In this document: positions 43,036 to 50,886 of the stretch, piece by piece
Layout: each line of letters opens with the position of its first letter
Numbering within the stretch: the stretch's first letter is position 1
NCBI RefSeq assembly: GCF_019218285.1
Contig: NZ_JAHUZG010000001.1
Span: 806,001-870,000, forward strand
From: Antarctobacter sediminis
GTDB lineage: Bacteria; Pseudomonadota; Alphaproteobacteria; Rhodobacterales; Rhodobacteraceae
Length of the DNA stretch: 64,000 nucleotides
Reading direction: 5' to 3'
Made by a program: the position numbers and the translations under genes
Notes under the pieces: generated by a model
What the model was told of the DNA's origin: nothing
Seen by the model: the letters and a program-made list of their open reading frames with translations, nothing else
The model's database searches: none

Positions 43036-44076
43036 CTACCAGCGCATCAAACCACAGTCGATCAGCCCCTCCGGCCCATCGTAAGCCACCGAATTATCGT
43101 CAAGAAATCCATTCTCGACGCCATCCATACGCTCCAGCAATTCGGCGTAGTAACGATATTTCGCCGCCGCATTGGCATGCGCCCCCCATGCGGTGGCGCG
43201 CGCGATCTTGTCGGCAAATTGCGCGGTAAAGACGAAATGCGCCACGGTCAGCAAAACATCGGACGACGGTGGCAGATTGCCAAAATGCGATCCGGTCAGC
43301 CGGCTTTGCGCACTGCGCAAAACGATGGGCGTCTTATGGCGCGGCGATTTCTGGAACTGCTGCGCCTTCTTTTCCCGCGAGGACATCCAGACTTTCTGCC
43401 AGCCCCGTCGAACAACTTTAGGTTCAATCTCGAACGTACTGAAAAGGCGAGCCGTTTTCGCCTTGCCAATCAGATCGGGCTGCGCCCCTTCACGCAAGGC
43501 GACCAGCTTTTCACACTGGTAATAGGGATAGGCCGCGATCAACCCCTCGAAACTTTGCGGTAAGGGGCCCGCCAGACCTGACGCCGCGGCCGGAAAGAAC
43601 TCCACCACAGAGGCAATGGCCGAAGGCGCCCCAACCCCTTTCAGCCGCGCAATCACCTCTGCCACCGACCCAACCCCCGGCGGAAGGATCAGGAACTCAT
43701 CCGCATCCACATAAGAAACATAAGCCCCGTCAAAGAACAGATGCGGCAGAGCGATCTTCATATAGGTGCCAAGCCGCTCTTCCCGGCTTTCCCCCTCCGG
43801 ATCCCGGAACTTCAGCAGGCTGCCGAAACCAAGCCCCTCTGATCGCATGACAACCACATCCGGCTGCGCACGCAGATAATCAAAGGACCCGTCATTGCTG
43901 CTGTCGTCCCAGATCAGGAACTGTTCAAACCCGATACCGCGATGATGCGCCAGCCACGCCGGCAGAAACCCCATCTCGTTCTTCATGGTCGAAAACAGCG
44001 TCAGACGCGCCGGATCCACCTCACCCGAGACCACCCGCGCCAGCCGCCCCGCATCCTCGATCCCATAAGTCTCCAT
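43036..44076 (-). CDS. Glycosyltransferase family 2 protein
   Basis: 346 residues. LFSTMKNEMGFLPAWLAHHRGIGFEQFLIWDDSS is the nucleotide-sugar-binding start of the Glyco_tranf_2_4 group, and YVSYVDADEFLIL contains the DxD metal site. Such enzymes add sugars to surface polysaccharide. ATG 44076 has GAGG four bases upstream; earlier in-frame codons fall in the GC-rich repeat element and are unlikely. It follows the repeat and rpsI terminator on the same strand. Acceptor and donor sugars are unknown. Confidence 0.85.
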   Translation of the reverse strand: METYGIEDAGRLARVVSGEVDPARLTLFSTMKNEMGFLPAWLAHHRGIGFEQFLIWDDSSNDGSFDYLRAQPDVVVMRSEGLGFGSLLKFRDPEGESREERLGTYMKIALPHLFFDGAYVSYVDADEFLILPPGVGSVAEVIARLKGVGAPSAIASVVEFFPAAASGLAGPLPQSFEGLIAAYPYYQCEKLVALREGAQPDLIGKAKTARLFSTFEIEPKVVRRGWQKVWMSSREKKAQQFQKSPRHKTPIVLRSAQSRLTGSHFGNLPPSSDVLLTVAHFVFTAQFADKIARATAWGAHANAAAKYRYYAELLERMDGVENGFLDDNSVAYDGPEGLIDCGLMRW

Positions 44077-44083
44077 GACGCCT

Positions 44084-44169
44084 CGCCGTTTCTTCTGTCT
44101 GCAAATATCCCGGGGGGCTTGCCGCAGGCAAGTGGGGGCAGCGCCCCCGCGCCGCCTCGCAGAGGCGGC
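44084..44169 (-). repeat. GC-hairpin repeat, tail type A, between rpsI and glycosyltransferase gene
   Basis: On the - strand: GCCGCCTC-TGC-GAGGCGGC, then GGGGGCGCTGCCCCC, then CTTGCC-TGC-GGCAAG, then CCCCGGGATATTTGC and GACAGAAGAAACGGCG. The tail equals that of the element at 48506-48577 apart from two bases. Confidence 0.8.
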
Positions 44170-44173
44170 CACC

Positions 44174-44200
44174 AAAAAAGAAGGGGCCCCGAAGGGCCCC
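44174..44200 (-). terminator. Rho-independent terminator of rplM-rpsI
   Basis: On the - strand GGGGCCC-TTCG-GGGCCCC is followed by TTCTTTTTT. It lies 24 bases after the rpsI stop. Confidence 0.88.
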
Positions 44201-44223
44201 TGCAATCTGCCAATTCGAAACGA

Positions 44224-44712
44224 TCAGCGCTTCGAGAACTGGAACGAACGACGCGCCTTGCGCTTACCGAACTTCTTCCGTTCCACGACACGGCTGTCGC
44301 GGGTCAGGAAGCCGGCTGCCTTGAGCGCACCGCGCAGGGCCGGGTTGTACAGTTGCAGCGCCTTCGAGATGCCGTGCTTGACCGCACCGGCCTGACCGGT
44401 CAGGCCACCGCCCTTGACGGTTGCCATGACGTCGAATTCACCTTCGACACCGGCCACCTGGAACGGCTGACGCAGGATCAGCTGCAGAACCGGACGCGCG
44501 AAATATTTGTCCATTTCCTTGCCGTTCACGGTCACCTTGCCCGAACCCGGCTTGATCCAGACGCGGGCCACCGCGTCCTTCCGCTTGCCGGTTGCATAGG
44601 AACGGCCCAGTTCGTCACGAACCGGCTCACGCGGGGCTTCTTCGACGACGACAGCGGCGTCAACGCCAGCTGCGGCGCCCAGCTCTTCCAGAGAGTTGAT
44701 CTGATCAGCCAT
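44224..44712 (-). CDS. rpsI: Ribosomal protein S9
   Basis: 162 residues. The S9 core begins at [26 protein letters not shown], continues with [19 protein letters not shown] and ends with the basic tail [14 protein letters not shown] that reaches the ribosomal P-site tRNA. An acidic/Ala N-terminal extension of about 30 residues precedes the core, common in alphaproteobacteria. Its ATG overlaps the rplM stop by one base (TAATG), so the two are translationally coupled. Confidence 0.98.
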   Translation of the reverse strand: MADQINSLEELGAAAGVDAAVVVEEAPREPVRDELGRSYATGKRKDAVARVWIKPGSGKVTVNGKEMDKYFARPVLQLILRQPFQVAGVEGEFDVMATVKGGGLTGQAGAVKHGISKALQLYNPALRGALKAAGFLTRDSRVVERKKFGKRKARRSFQFSKR

Positions 44713-45176
44713 TACTGTGCCACCCGGGTGTTCTTGGAGTTCTTCGATTTCACGTCCAGAACCTCGGGGTTCTGAGCGTCATGCGGGTGCTCGGCGCCCG
44801 CGTAGATGCGCAGGTTGGTCAGCTGCTTGCGCGACAGGCGGTTGCCCGGCAGCATGCGCTTGACGGCCTGAAAGACCACACGCTCGGGGTGCGCGCCTTC
44901 GAGGATCTGCGCCTTGGTGCGCGACTTGATGCCGCCCGGGTGGCCGGTGTGCCAGTAGAAGTTCTCTTCGCGCTTCTTGCCGGTCAGCTGCACCTTGTCC
45001 GCGTTCACGATGATGACATTGTCACCCATGTCCATGTGCGGGGTGAAGGAGGGCTTGTGCTTGCCGCGCAGCCGCATGGCGACGATCGAGGCGAGACGGC
45101 CGAGAACGATGCCTTCGGCGTCGATCACGATCCATTTCTTGTCGATGTCTGCCGGAGTTGCAGAGTAGGTTTTCAT
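44712..45176 (-). CDS. rplM: Ribosomal protein L13
   Basis: 154 residues. [53 protein letters not shown]-like [13 protein letters not shown] and [20 protein letters not shown] are the L13 landmarks. It binds 23S rRNA early in 50S assembly. ATG 45176 gives the family start MKTYSATP; the ribosome site is weak. The strong promoter at 45243-45270 lies about 65 bases upstream. Confidence 0.98.
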   Translation of the reverse strand: MKTYSATPADIDKKWIVIDAEGIVLGRLASIVAMRLRGKHKPSFTPHMDMGDNVIIVNADKVQLTGKKREENFYWHTGHPGGIKSRTKAQILEGAHPERVVFQAVKRMLPGNRLSRKQLTNLRIYAGAEHPHDAQNPEVLDVKSKNSKNTRVAQ

Positions 45177-45242
45177 CAGGGTCTGGTCCGTTCGATTGAG
45201 AAGGGCCAAGGCATGCGCCCCGGCCCGAAATTCGATTGCGCC

Positions 45243-45270
45243 GTTATACGCAGGCAAATTTTCCAGTCAA
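45243..45270 (-). promoter_or_regulatory. Strong sigma-70 promoter of rplM-rpsI
   Basis: On the - strand TTGACT (45265-45270), 16-base spacer, TATAAC (45243-45248). Both boxes are near consensus and the expected start is about 45236, 60 bases before the rplM ATG. Confidence 0.75.
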
Positions 45271-45453
45271 GCGCCGCAAGCCTGAAATTACCAAGCAAAA
45301 ACAATCGGTTAAAATTACGGTATCTATATACCCCAAAAGTTCACCCCCTCCGTCAAGCTCGGGGCCGGCAAACAGGTCAGGGATTACCGCCTTGCAGAGC
45401 CTTCCCGCCCCATGCAGTCTTGCCCGAACGAACACAAGACCATCACGGACCAA

Positions 45454-45777
45454 ATGACTTTCCTTCCCGCCGTCGGCCCCATTCTGGCCGGTCTTGCCCT
45501 TCTGGGGCTCTCTACCGCGACCGGCGCGGGCGCGATGCGCAAGCTGGTCCGCGTCTACGAAGCCAAACACGAACTCAAACAGGGCTCGGCGGGCTTTTTC
45601 CGCACCCTTGCCGGCTGGTCATGGATCGGCATCTGGGCCATGGCCACATGGTTTTTCGCCACCATCATAGGGGACTGGGCAATCTCGGGCGATCTGTCGG
45701 CGGCGGTCGCGCGCTCGTGGTTGCGGCTGGAAATCCTGCTGCATATCGCCAGCGCCCTGTCGGAGGCGGATTCGTGA
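45454..45777 (+). CDS. Small membrane protein with two helices, unknown
   Basis: 107 residues with hydrophobic helices ILAGLALLGLSTATGAGAM and GWSWIGIWAMATWFFATIIG, plus a third weaker one near the end (LRLEILLHIASAL). No known family. ATG 45454 was chosen for a compact N-terminus (GGA five bases before); an ATG at 45412 is in frame. Its stop overlaps the next gene (GTGA), and AGGAGG for that gene lies in its last codons, so the two are translated together. Confidence 0.65.
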   Translation: MTFLPAVGPILAGLALLGLSTATGAGAMRKLVRVYEAKHELKQGSAGFFRTLAGWSWIGIWAMATWFFATIIGDWAISGDLSAAVARSWLRLEILLHIASALSEADS

Positions 45778-46820
45778 GCGCGCTGGATGCGACCCAATCC
45801 GAGCTGAGCTGCCCGGCCTGCGGCGGCCAATGCCTTTACGACCCCGGTGTTCAATCCCTCCAATGCACCAGTTGCGGCACCACGCGCAGCCTTGAAACGC
45901 CATGGGACAGCGCCGCCAGCGCCGAGACCGACTATCACGAAGACACCGAAGAAACCCTGCCCCCGGTCCTGCCCGACAGCCGCGCCCATCGGTGCGAAAC
46001 CTGCGGCGGCGAAGTGGTCTTTACCGGTGCGGCGCTTTCGGATCGCTGCCCTTATTGCGATGGCGCCGTGGTGCTGTCCTCGGCCGACACCGGCTATCGC
46101 ACGACAGCTCTGATCCCGTTCCGGGTGCCGGAAAAGGACGCGCAGGCCCATGCGCTGAAATGGATACGCGGACGGCTGGCCGCGCCGCGCGGGTTGGCGG
46201 ATGTGGTGGCCAAGGGCCGCGTGGCCGGGCTCTATGCGCCGTTCTGGACCTTCGACAGCACCGAGGTCGTGGACTACTGGGCCAGCTATACCGAAGGCAG
46301 CGGCAAGAACAAACGCAGGCGCAAGACCAAGGGCAAGATGACCGTCGAATTCGACGATCTCTTGATGCCGGCAAGCCCGCATGTGACCCCGCTGATCCGC
46401 GATGGCATCCTGCATCATTTCGACCCGCGCCGCCTGCGCCCCTATCGGGCCGGATACCTTGCCGGTTTTGCCGCCGAACGCCACCACCAAAGCGTCGCCG
46501 ATGGGCTGGCCGCCAATGCCGCCGACAAGAAACTGCTGATCCGCAACCGCATCAAACGACACATCAACAAGAGCGGCGTATCGAACATCGGCTTCAACGC
46601 CGACACCAGCGGCATCCGTTACCGACGGATCCTGCTGCCGGTCTGGATCCTGCACTATCGCTGGGACGACAAACCGATGAAGGTTGTGGTCTCGGGGCTG
46701 GATGGGCGCACCTTTGGCGAACGCCCGTTCTGCCGCTGGAAGCTGACCGGTTACGCCGCTGCGGCCAGCCTTGCGATCATCGCTTTCGGGTTGGCCTGGG
46801 GGGCCGGTGCGGCGCCATAG
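45774..46820 (+). CDS. Zinc-ribbon membrane protein
   Basis: 348 residues. Two Cys4-type ribbons lie in the first 95 residues: CPACGG... CTSCG and CETCGG... CPYCDG. A conserved middle (LIPFRVPEKDAQAHALKWIRGR, YAPFWTFDSTEV) and LLPVWILHYRWDDKPMKVVVSGLDGR follow, and one membrane helix is at the C-terminus (AAASLAIIAFGLAWGAGA). Similar proteins are often called primosomal N'-like, a label the sequence does not support. GGAGG stands seven bases before GTG 45774, which overlaps the preceding stop. Probable membrane partner of that small protein; role unknown. Confidence 0.75.
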   Translation: MSALDATQSELSCPACGGQCLYDPGVQSLQCTSCGTTRSLETPWDSAASAETDYHEDTEETLPPVLPDSRAHRCETCGGEVVFTGAALSDRCPYCDGAVVLSSADTGYRTTALIPFRVPEKDAQAHALKWIRGRLAAPRGLADVVAKGRVAGLYAPFWTFDSTEVVDYWASYTEGSGKNKRRRKTKGKMTVEFDDLLMPASPHVTPLIRDGILHHFDPRRLRPYRAGYLAGFAAERHHQSVADGLAANAADKKLLIRNRIKRHINKSGVSNIGFNADTSGIRYRRILLPVWILHYRWDDKPMKVVVSGLDGRTFGERPFCRWKLTGYAAAASLAIIAFGLAWGAGAAP

Positions 46821-46924
46821 TGCCGGGATCACAGGTTTTTCGCGCATGCAGCAAGAAAGCCCTTGAACGACTCGGGCCGGGCTCTTAGGTGGGCCTCACT
46901 TTCGGAACCGATCCCAACCCGGAC

Positions 46925-46943
46925 GCCCAGCCCATCGCTGGGC
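46925..46943 (+). promoter_or_regulatory. Hairpin in the 189-base leader of speD
   Basis: GCCCAGC-CCATC-GCTGGGC, seven perfect pairs, in the long gap before speD. It is followed by an ATG (46946) opening about 39 codons that overlap the speD start out of frame, and preceded by a six-codon ATG ORF near 46846. Such short upstream frames could couple speD translation to polyamine levels; this is inference. Confidence 0.35.
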
Positions 46944-47009
46944 TTATGTGTCTCTGGGGGGCGCTAAGGGACCGACTGGAACGCACTGCTGGATTGAAGG
47001 AGGCACGTC

Positions 47010-47531
47010 ATGAAAGACGTAAACCTCTTCCAACTGGGGTACGGTCTGGAGACAGGCGCCCATGAGGAAGACACCACCCGGGGTCTGACCCCTGCAAATG
47101 AGTCCGTTTCGCCGCGCGACGTCTTTGACGAAGACCGCGAGGACCATTTCATCCGCCGCGACGGCAATGTCTTTGCCGGAACGCATCTGATCATCGAAGT
47201 GGTCAACGGCAAGGGGCTGGACGACGAAGCCCGCATTCAACAGGCCTTTCGCGATTGCGTCGACACCTGCGGCGCGACGCTGCTGCATATCCACACGCAC
47301 AAGTTCAGCCCGCAGGGCGTGAGCGGCGTGGCCGTGCTGGCCGAAAGCCACATCTCGGTCCACACATGGCCGGAAATCGGCTATGGAGCCTTTGACGTAT
47401 TCATGTGCGGCGATGCGCAACCGTGGAAAGCGGTCGATGTGCTGGGACGCGCATTTGCCACTTCGGACGTGCGCGTCAAGGAACTGTTGCGCGGCGAAGG
47501 CGTCGTGTCCGAGGCTGGCGTTGCGGCCTGA
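47010..47531 (+). CDS. speD: S-adenosylmethionine decarboxylase proenzyme
   Basis: 173 residues. The self-cleavage site is at AESHISVHTWPE, between Glu112 and Ser113; Ser113 becomes the pyruvoyl cofactor. It yields decarboxylated SAM, the aminopropyl donor used by SpeE downstream. AAGGAGG lies seven bases before ATG 47010. The N-terminal 45 residues are an extension relative to the short bacterial form, which is about 120-130 residues. A terminator separates it from speE, although both are on one strand. Confidence 0.95.
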   Translation: MKDVNLFQLGYGLETGAHEEDTTRGLTPANESVSPRDVFDEDREDHFIRRDGNVFAGTHLIIEVVNGKGLDDEARIQQAFRDCVDTCGATLLHIHTHKFSPQGVSGVAVLAESHISVHTWPEIGYGAFDVFMCGDAQPWKAVDVLGRAFATSDVRVKELLRGEGVVSEAGVAA

Positions 47532-47558
47532 ACAAGGTCCGCCCGCACCACGTCAACC

Positions 47559-47583
47559 AAAGGGCGGCCCGGCCGCCCTTTTT
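47559..47583 (+). terminator. Rho-independent terminator between speD and speE
   Basis: AAAGGGCGGC-CCG-GCCGCCCTTT followed by TT and CATG. Ten perfect pairs. Confidence 0.8.
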
Positions 47584-47650
47584 CATGTCCAGAGTTGAGA
47601 TACCCGCCGCGCCCCCTATCCTGCGCGGCGACCAGAGGCAGGAGACCCGC

Positions 47651-48505
47651 ATGACCGATCACCCCGAATGGATGCGCGAACAGCTGCACCGCCACTATGC
47701 GCAGGGCTTTACCGTCGACAAGCTGCTGTATGACAGCGAAACCGACCACCAGCGCCTGCGCGTTTTCGAAAACGGCAGCTTTGGCCGCATCCTGACGCTG
47801 GACGACGTGATCCAGACCACCGAAGGCGACAATTTCATCTATCACGAGATGCTGACACATGTGCCGATCCTTGCCCACGGCGCGGCGCGGCGCGTCTGCA
47901 TCGTCGGCGGCGGCGATGGCGGCATGGCCCGCGAAGTCCTGAAGCACAGCAGTGTGAATCATGTCACCATGGTGGAAATCGACGCCGGTGTGGTGGAATT
48001 CTCCAAGGAATACCTGCCGATGCTCAGCCAGGGCGCCTTTGACGATCCGCGGCTGGAGCTGGTGATCGCCGATGGCGCAGAGTTCATGAAGACCACACAG
48101 GGCGGCTATGATGTCATCATTGTCGACAGCACCGATCCGATCGGGCCGGGTGAAGTGTTGTTCACCGATACATTCTATGGTCACGCCAAGCGCGCGCTGA
48201 CCCCCGGCGGCATCCTGGTCACCCAGAACGGCGTGCCCTTCATGCAGGGCGACGAGCTGACCAACACCATGCGTGCCTTCAAGGCGCTGTTCGCCGATGC
48301 CAGCTGTTACATGGCCACCGTCCCCACATATGCCGGCGGCCCCATGGCCTTTGGCTGGGGCACCGATAGCGAGGCGCGTCAGGTGTCGCTGCCGGATCTT
48401 CAGGCCCGGTTTGCCGCATCCCGCCTTGCGCCCGATTATTACACCCCGGAGGTTCACAAGGCCGCCTTTGCCCTGCCGGGCTATGTGCTGAAACTCATGC
48501 CATAG
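47651..48505 (+). CDS. speE: Spermidine synthase
   Basis: 284 residues. GRILTLDDVIQTTEGDNFIYHEML, VCIVGGGDGGMAREVLKH (decarboxylated SAM binding), VEIDAGVVEFSKEYLP and IIVDSTDPIGPGEVLF (catalytic Asp) are the SpeE landmarks. It transfers an aminopropyl group to putrescine. AGGAGA precedes ATG 47651; the frame is open further upstream inside speD, a shadow. It may be read from its own promoter after the speD terminator. A type A hairpin repeat begins at its stop codon. Confidence 0.97.
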   Translation: MTDHPEWMREQLHRHYAQGFTVDKLLYDSETDHQRLRVFENGSFGRILTLDDVIQTTEGDNFIYHEMLTHVPILAHGAARRVCIVGGGDGGMAREVLKHSSVNHVTMVEIDAGVVEFSKEYLPMLSQGAFDDPRLELVIADGAEFMKTTQGGYDVIIVDSTDPIGPGEVLFTDTFYGHAKRALTPGGILVTQNGVPFMQGDELTNTMRAFKALFADASCYMATVPTYAGGPMAFGWGTDSEARQVSLPDLQARFAASRLAPDYYTPEVHKAAFALPGYVLKLMP

Positions 48506-48577
48506 CGGGGGGCGCTGCCCCCTCTTGGCCATACGGCCAATTCACCCCCGGGATATTTGAGGACAGAAGAAACGGCG
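48506..48577 (+). repeat. GC-hairpin repeat, tail type A, downstream of speE
   Basis: GGGGGGCGCTGCCCCC, then TTGGCC-ATAC-GGCCAA, then CCCCCGGGATATTTGA and GGACAGAAGAAACGGCG. Same tail as the element at 44084-44169, opposite orientation. It begins one base after the speE stop. Confidence 0.8.
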
Positions 48578-48592
48578 ATCCTTGCGTGGCGT

Positions 48593-48625
48593 TGTTGTGC
48601 CGATGTTGTGCCGGTGTTGTGCCGG
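48593..48625 (+). repeat. Three tandem 11-bp units
   Basis: TGTTGTGCCGA, TGTTGTGCCGG and TGTTGTGCCGG follow without gaps in the region before the crotonase gene. The period is close to one helical turn. Confidence 0.9.
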
Positions 48626-48722
48626 ACCGGGACGGTGGCGCCCTCTGGGCACGTGACGTCACGGGTTTCCGCGCCATGGCCCCTCCCGCTATCGTTCCAG
48701 AGTGGAATTCGGGAGGGCAGGC

Positions 48723-49517
48723 ATGTTGGACACAGTGAACATTTTCGAGGCGGATGGCATCGCGGAGGTCGTTCTGAACCGTCCCGACAAGCACAATGCC
48801 GTGGACATGTCGGTGTTCGAAGGGCTGGCACGCGCCGGTGAGAAGCTGAAACAGGCCGAGGGTTTGCGCGCGGTGATCCTGCGGGGCGAGGGTGCGCATT
48901 TTTGTTCCGGGATCGACACGGGCCTGTTTACCGCCGAGCGTGACATGCAGGCGCTGGTCGCGCAGATCCTTGAGGTTCCCGACGGGGAAGCGGCCAATTT
49001 CTTTCAGAAGCCGTGTATCGTCTGGCAGGAGTTGGAGGTTCCGGTCATCGCCGCCCTTCACGGCGTTGCCTATGGCGCGGGGTTGCAGATTGCGCTTGGG
49101 GCCGACATCCGGCTGGCAGCGCGTGATGCCCGCATGTCCGTGATGGAGATTGCCTGGGGCCTGATCCCCGACATGGGGATTACCGCCACCCTGCCCCGGC
49201 TCATGCGTGCGGATCTGGCGAAGGAATTGATCTTTACCGGGCGAATCGTCGAGGCGGACGAAGCCGCCCGGCTGGGTCTGGTTACGCGGGTTTGCGACGA
49301 TCCACTGGCCGAGGCGCGCAGCCTGGCGGCGGCGATGGCCGGGAACAACCCCGATGCCATGCGTCGGAACAAACGGCTGATCAACGAGACATGGCAGATG
49401 GACCGCGCCGATGCGCTGCGGCTGGAGGCCGTGTTGCAGGCCGAGGTCATCGGTCAGCCAAACCAGATCGAGGCCGTTATGGCGCGCATACAGAAACGCG
49501 CGCCGGTCTTTCGTTAG
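48723..49517 (+). CDS. Enoyl-CoA hydratase/isomerase (crotonase) family protein
   Basis: 264 residues. The oxyanion-hole segments are GEGAHFCSGIDTGLF and HGVAYGAGLQIALGADI. At the two positions of the catalytic glutamates of rat crotonase it has Gln (GLQIA) and Glu (VMEIAWG), a pattern seen in isomerase-like members. A CoA thioester acts as substrate; the exact one is unknown. ATG 48723 has GGGAGGG upstream. Its stop overlaps the convergent thioesterase stop by four bases. Confidence 0.85.
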   Translation: MLDTVNIFEADGIAEVVLNRPDKHNAVDMSVFEGLARAGEKLKQAEGLRAVILRGEGAHFCSGIDTGLFTAERDMQALVAQILEVPDGEAANFFQKPCIVWQELEVPVIAALHGVAYGAGLQIALGADIRLAARDARMSVMEIAWGLIPDMGITATLPRLMRADLAKELIFTGRIVEADEAARLGLVTRVCDDPLAEARSLAAAMAGNNPDAMRRNKRLINETWQMDRADALRLEAVLQAEVIGQPNQIEAVMARIQKRAPVFR

Positions 49518-49936
49518 CGCTTGGGCGGGATCGAATAGGTGAGCGAGGCATGGGCCAGCGGCTTTGGATCGCCTTCGGAGAACAGCAGCACATCCAGCAC
49601 CGCAAGGCTGCGGCCCAGTTTCAGCACCCGCGTTTCCGCGATCACGTCGACACCGGCAGGCGGTTTGCGCATGAAATCGATCGAGCAATGGGTGGTGACG
49701 GTCAGCGCCTCGCGTCCGATCCGCGCCAGAACGGCCACATAGGCCGACACATCCGCGAGGCTGAACATCGCGGGGCCGGATACCGTGCCCCCCGGGCGCA
49801 GGTACCGGTCATTCTGCAACAGCCGCATCACCAGCAGATCTTCGTCGAGGCGGTCGATACCAAAGACCCCCTTCACCTCGGGAAACACCTCGTCGAGGTA
49901 GGGCATCATCTCTTCATGCGGGATCTTCAGCGGCAC
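49514..49936 (-). CDS. PaaI-family hotdog thioesterase
   Basis: 140 residues with the hotdog pattern: LRPGGTVSGPAMFSLADVSAYVAVLARIG contains the central helix and active-site Asp region, and TTHCSIDFMRKPPAGVDVIAETRVLKLGRSLAVLDVLL forms the sheet. It would release acyl groups from CoA. GTG 49936 is preceded by AAGGAGG eight bases away. It stands between two crotonase genes on the opposite strand, which suggests a joint role in acyl-CoA breakdown, for example of aromatic or fatty acids; this is inference. Confidence 0.85.
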   Translation of the reverse strand: MPLKIPHEEMMPYLDEVFPEVKGVFGIDRLDEDLLVMRLLQNDRYLRPGGTVSGPAMFSLADVSAYVAVLARIGREALTVTTHCSIDFMRKPPAGVDVIAETRVLKLGRSLAVLDVLLFSEGDPKPLAHASLTYSIPPKR

Positions 49937-49990
49937 GGTCTTTCCTCCTTGGCTGGGCGCACCTAAGCTGCCCCAAACACGGAGGACAAG

Positions 49991-50782
49991 ATGGAAATCC
50001 TGGAACGTCGCGACGCCGGTGGCATCGCATATCTGCACATGAACTCTCCGGACCGGCTGAATGCCCTCTCGGACGAGATGCTGGCCGCGCTACAGGGCCA
50101 GATCGACGCGCTGGCGGAGGATCGGGACACGCGCGTGGTGGTGATTTCCGGTGCCGGCAAGGCTTTTTGCGCGGGGCACGACCTGAAACAAATGCAGGCC
50201 GGACGGCAGGCCGAGGATGGCGGCAAGGCCTATTTCACGGACCTTTTTGGACGCTGTGCCAAGGTCATGACCGGCCTGACCCGCCTGCCCCAGCCAGTGA
50301 TCGCGCAGGTCCATGGAATCGCCACGGCTGCCGGGTGCCAGATGGTTGCCTCTTGCGATCTGGCCGTGGCTGCCGAAGGCACGCGATTTGGGGTGAACGG
50401 GGTGAATATCGGCTTGTTCTGTTCGACCCCGATGGTGGCCCTGTCGCGCAATGTGCACCGCAAGAAAGCCTTCGAAATGCTGACGACCGGCCGTTTCCTG
50501 TCTGCCCAGGAGGCCGAGAGCGCCGGTTTGATCAACAAGGTTGTTGCGGCGGAACACCTGGCGACCACCACGCAGGAACTGGCTGACACGCTGGCAGGCA
50601 AGCTGACGGCGGCGGTCAAGATCGGCAAATCCGCCTTTTACGAACAGATGACCATGGGGCTGGACGAAGCCTATGCCTACACCGGCCAAGTCATGGTGGA
50701 AAACATGCTCTGGCGCGACACCGACGAAGGGATCTCGGCCTTCCTTGAAAAGCGCCCGCCGGACTGGGCACCCAAGGGCTAA
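49991..50782 (+). CDS. Crotonase-fold protein, ECHDC3-like, lacking catalytic Glu
   Basis: 263 residues. Oxyanion segments are AGKAFCAGHDLKQM and HGIATAAGCQMVASCDLAVAA. Both catalytic glutamate positions of enoyl-CoA hydratase are changed (Gln in GCQMV; NGVNIGLFCSTP in place of QPE). NGVNIGLFCSTPMVALSRNV is typical of the ECHDC3-like group, which probably does not hydrate enoyl-CoA. GGAGG stands seven bases before ATG 49991. The reaction is unknown. Confidence 0.85.
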   Translation: MEILERRDAGGIAYLHMNSPDRLNALSDEMLAALQGQIDALAEDRDTRVVVISGAGKAFCAGHDLKQMQAGRQAEDGGKAYFTDLFGRCAKVMTGLTRLPQPVIAQVHGIATAAGCQMVASCDLAVAAEGTRFGVNGVNIGLFCSTPMVALSRNVHRKKAFEMLTTGRFLSAQEAESAGLINKVVAAEHLATTTQELADTLAGKLTAAVKIGKSAFYEQMTMGLDEAYAYTGQVMVENMLWRDTDEGISAFLEKRPPDWAPKG

Positions 50783-50886
50783 GCCCCGCATCGTTGCCTG
50801 ACCGGTTGCCTTTGGCCTAGGCTGACGACAAGCGGAAACCACCAAGGGGCCTTGGCAGAACGCCTGCCATGGCCTAGATGCGCGCC

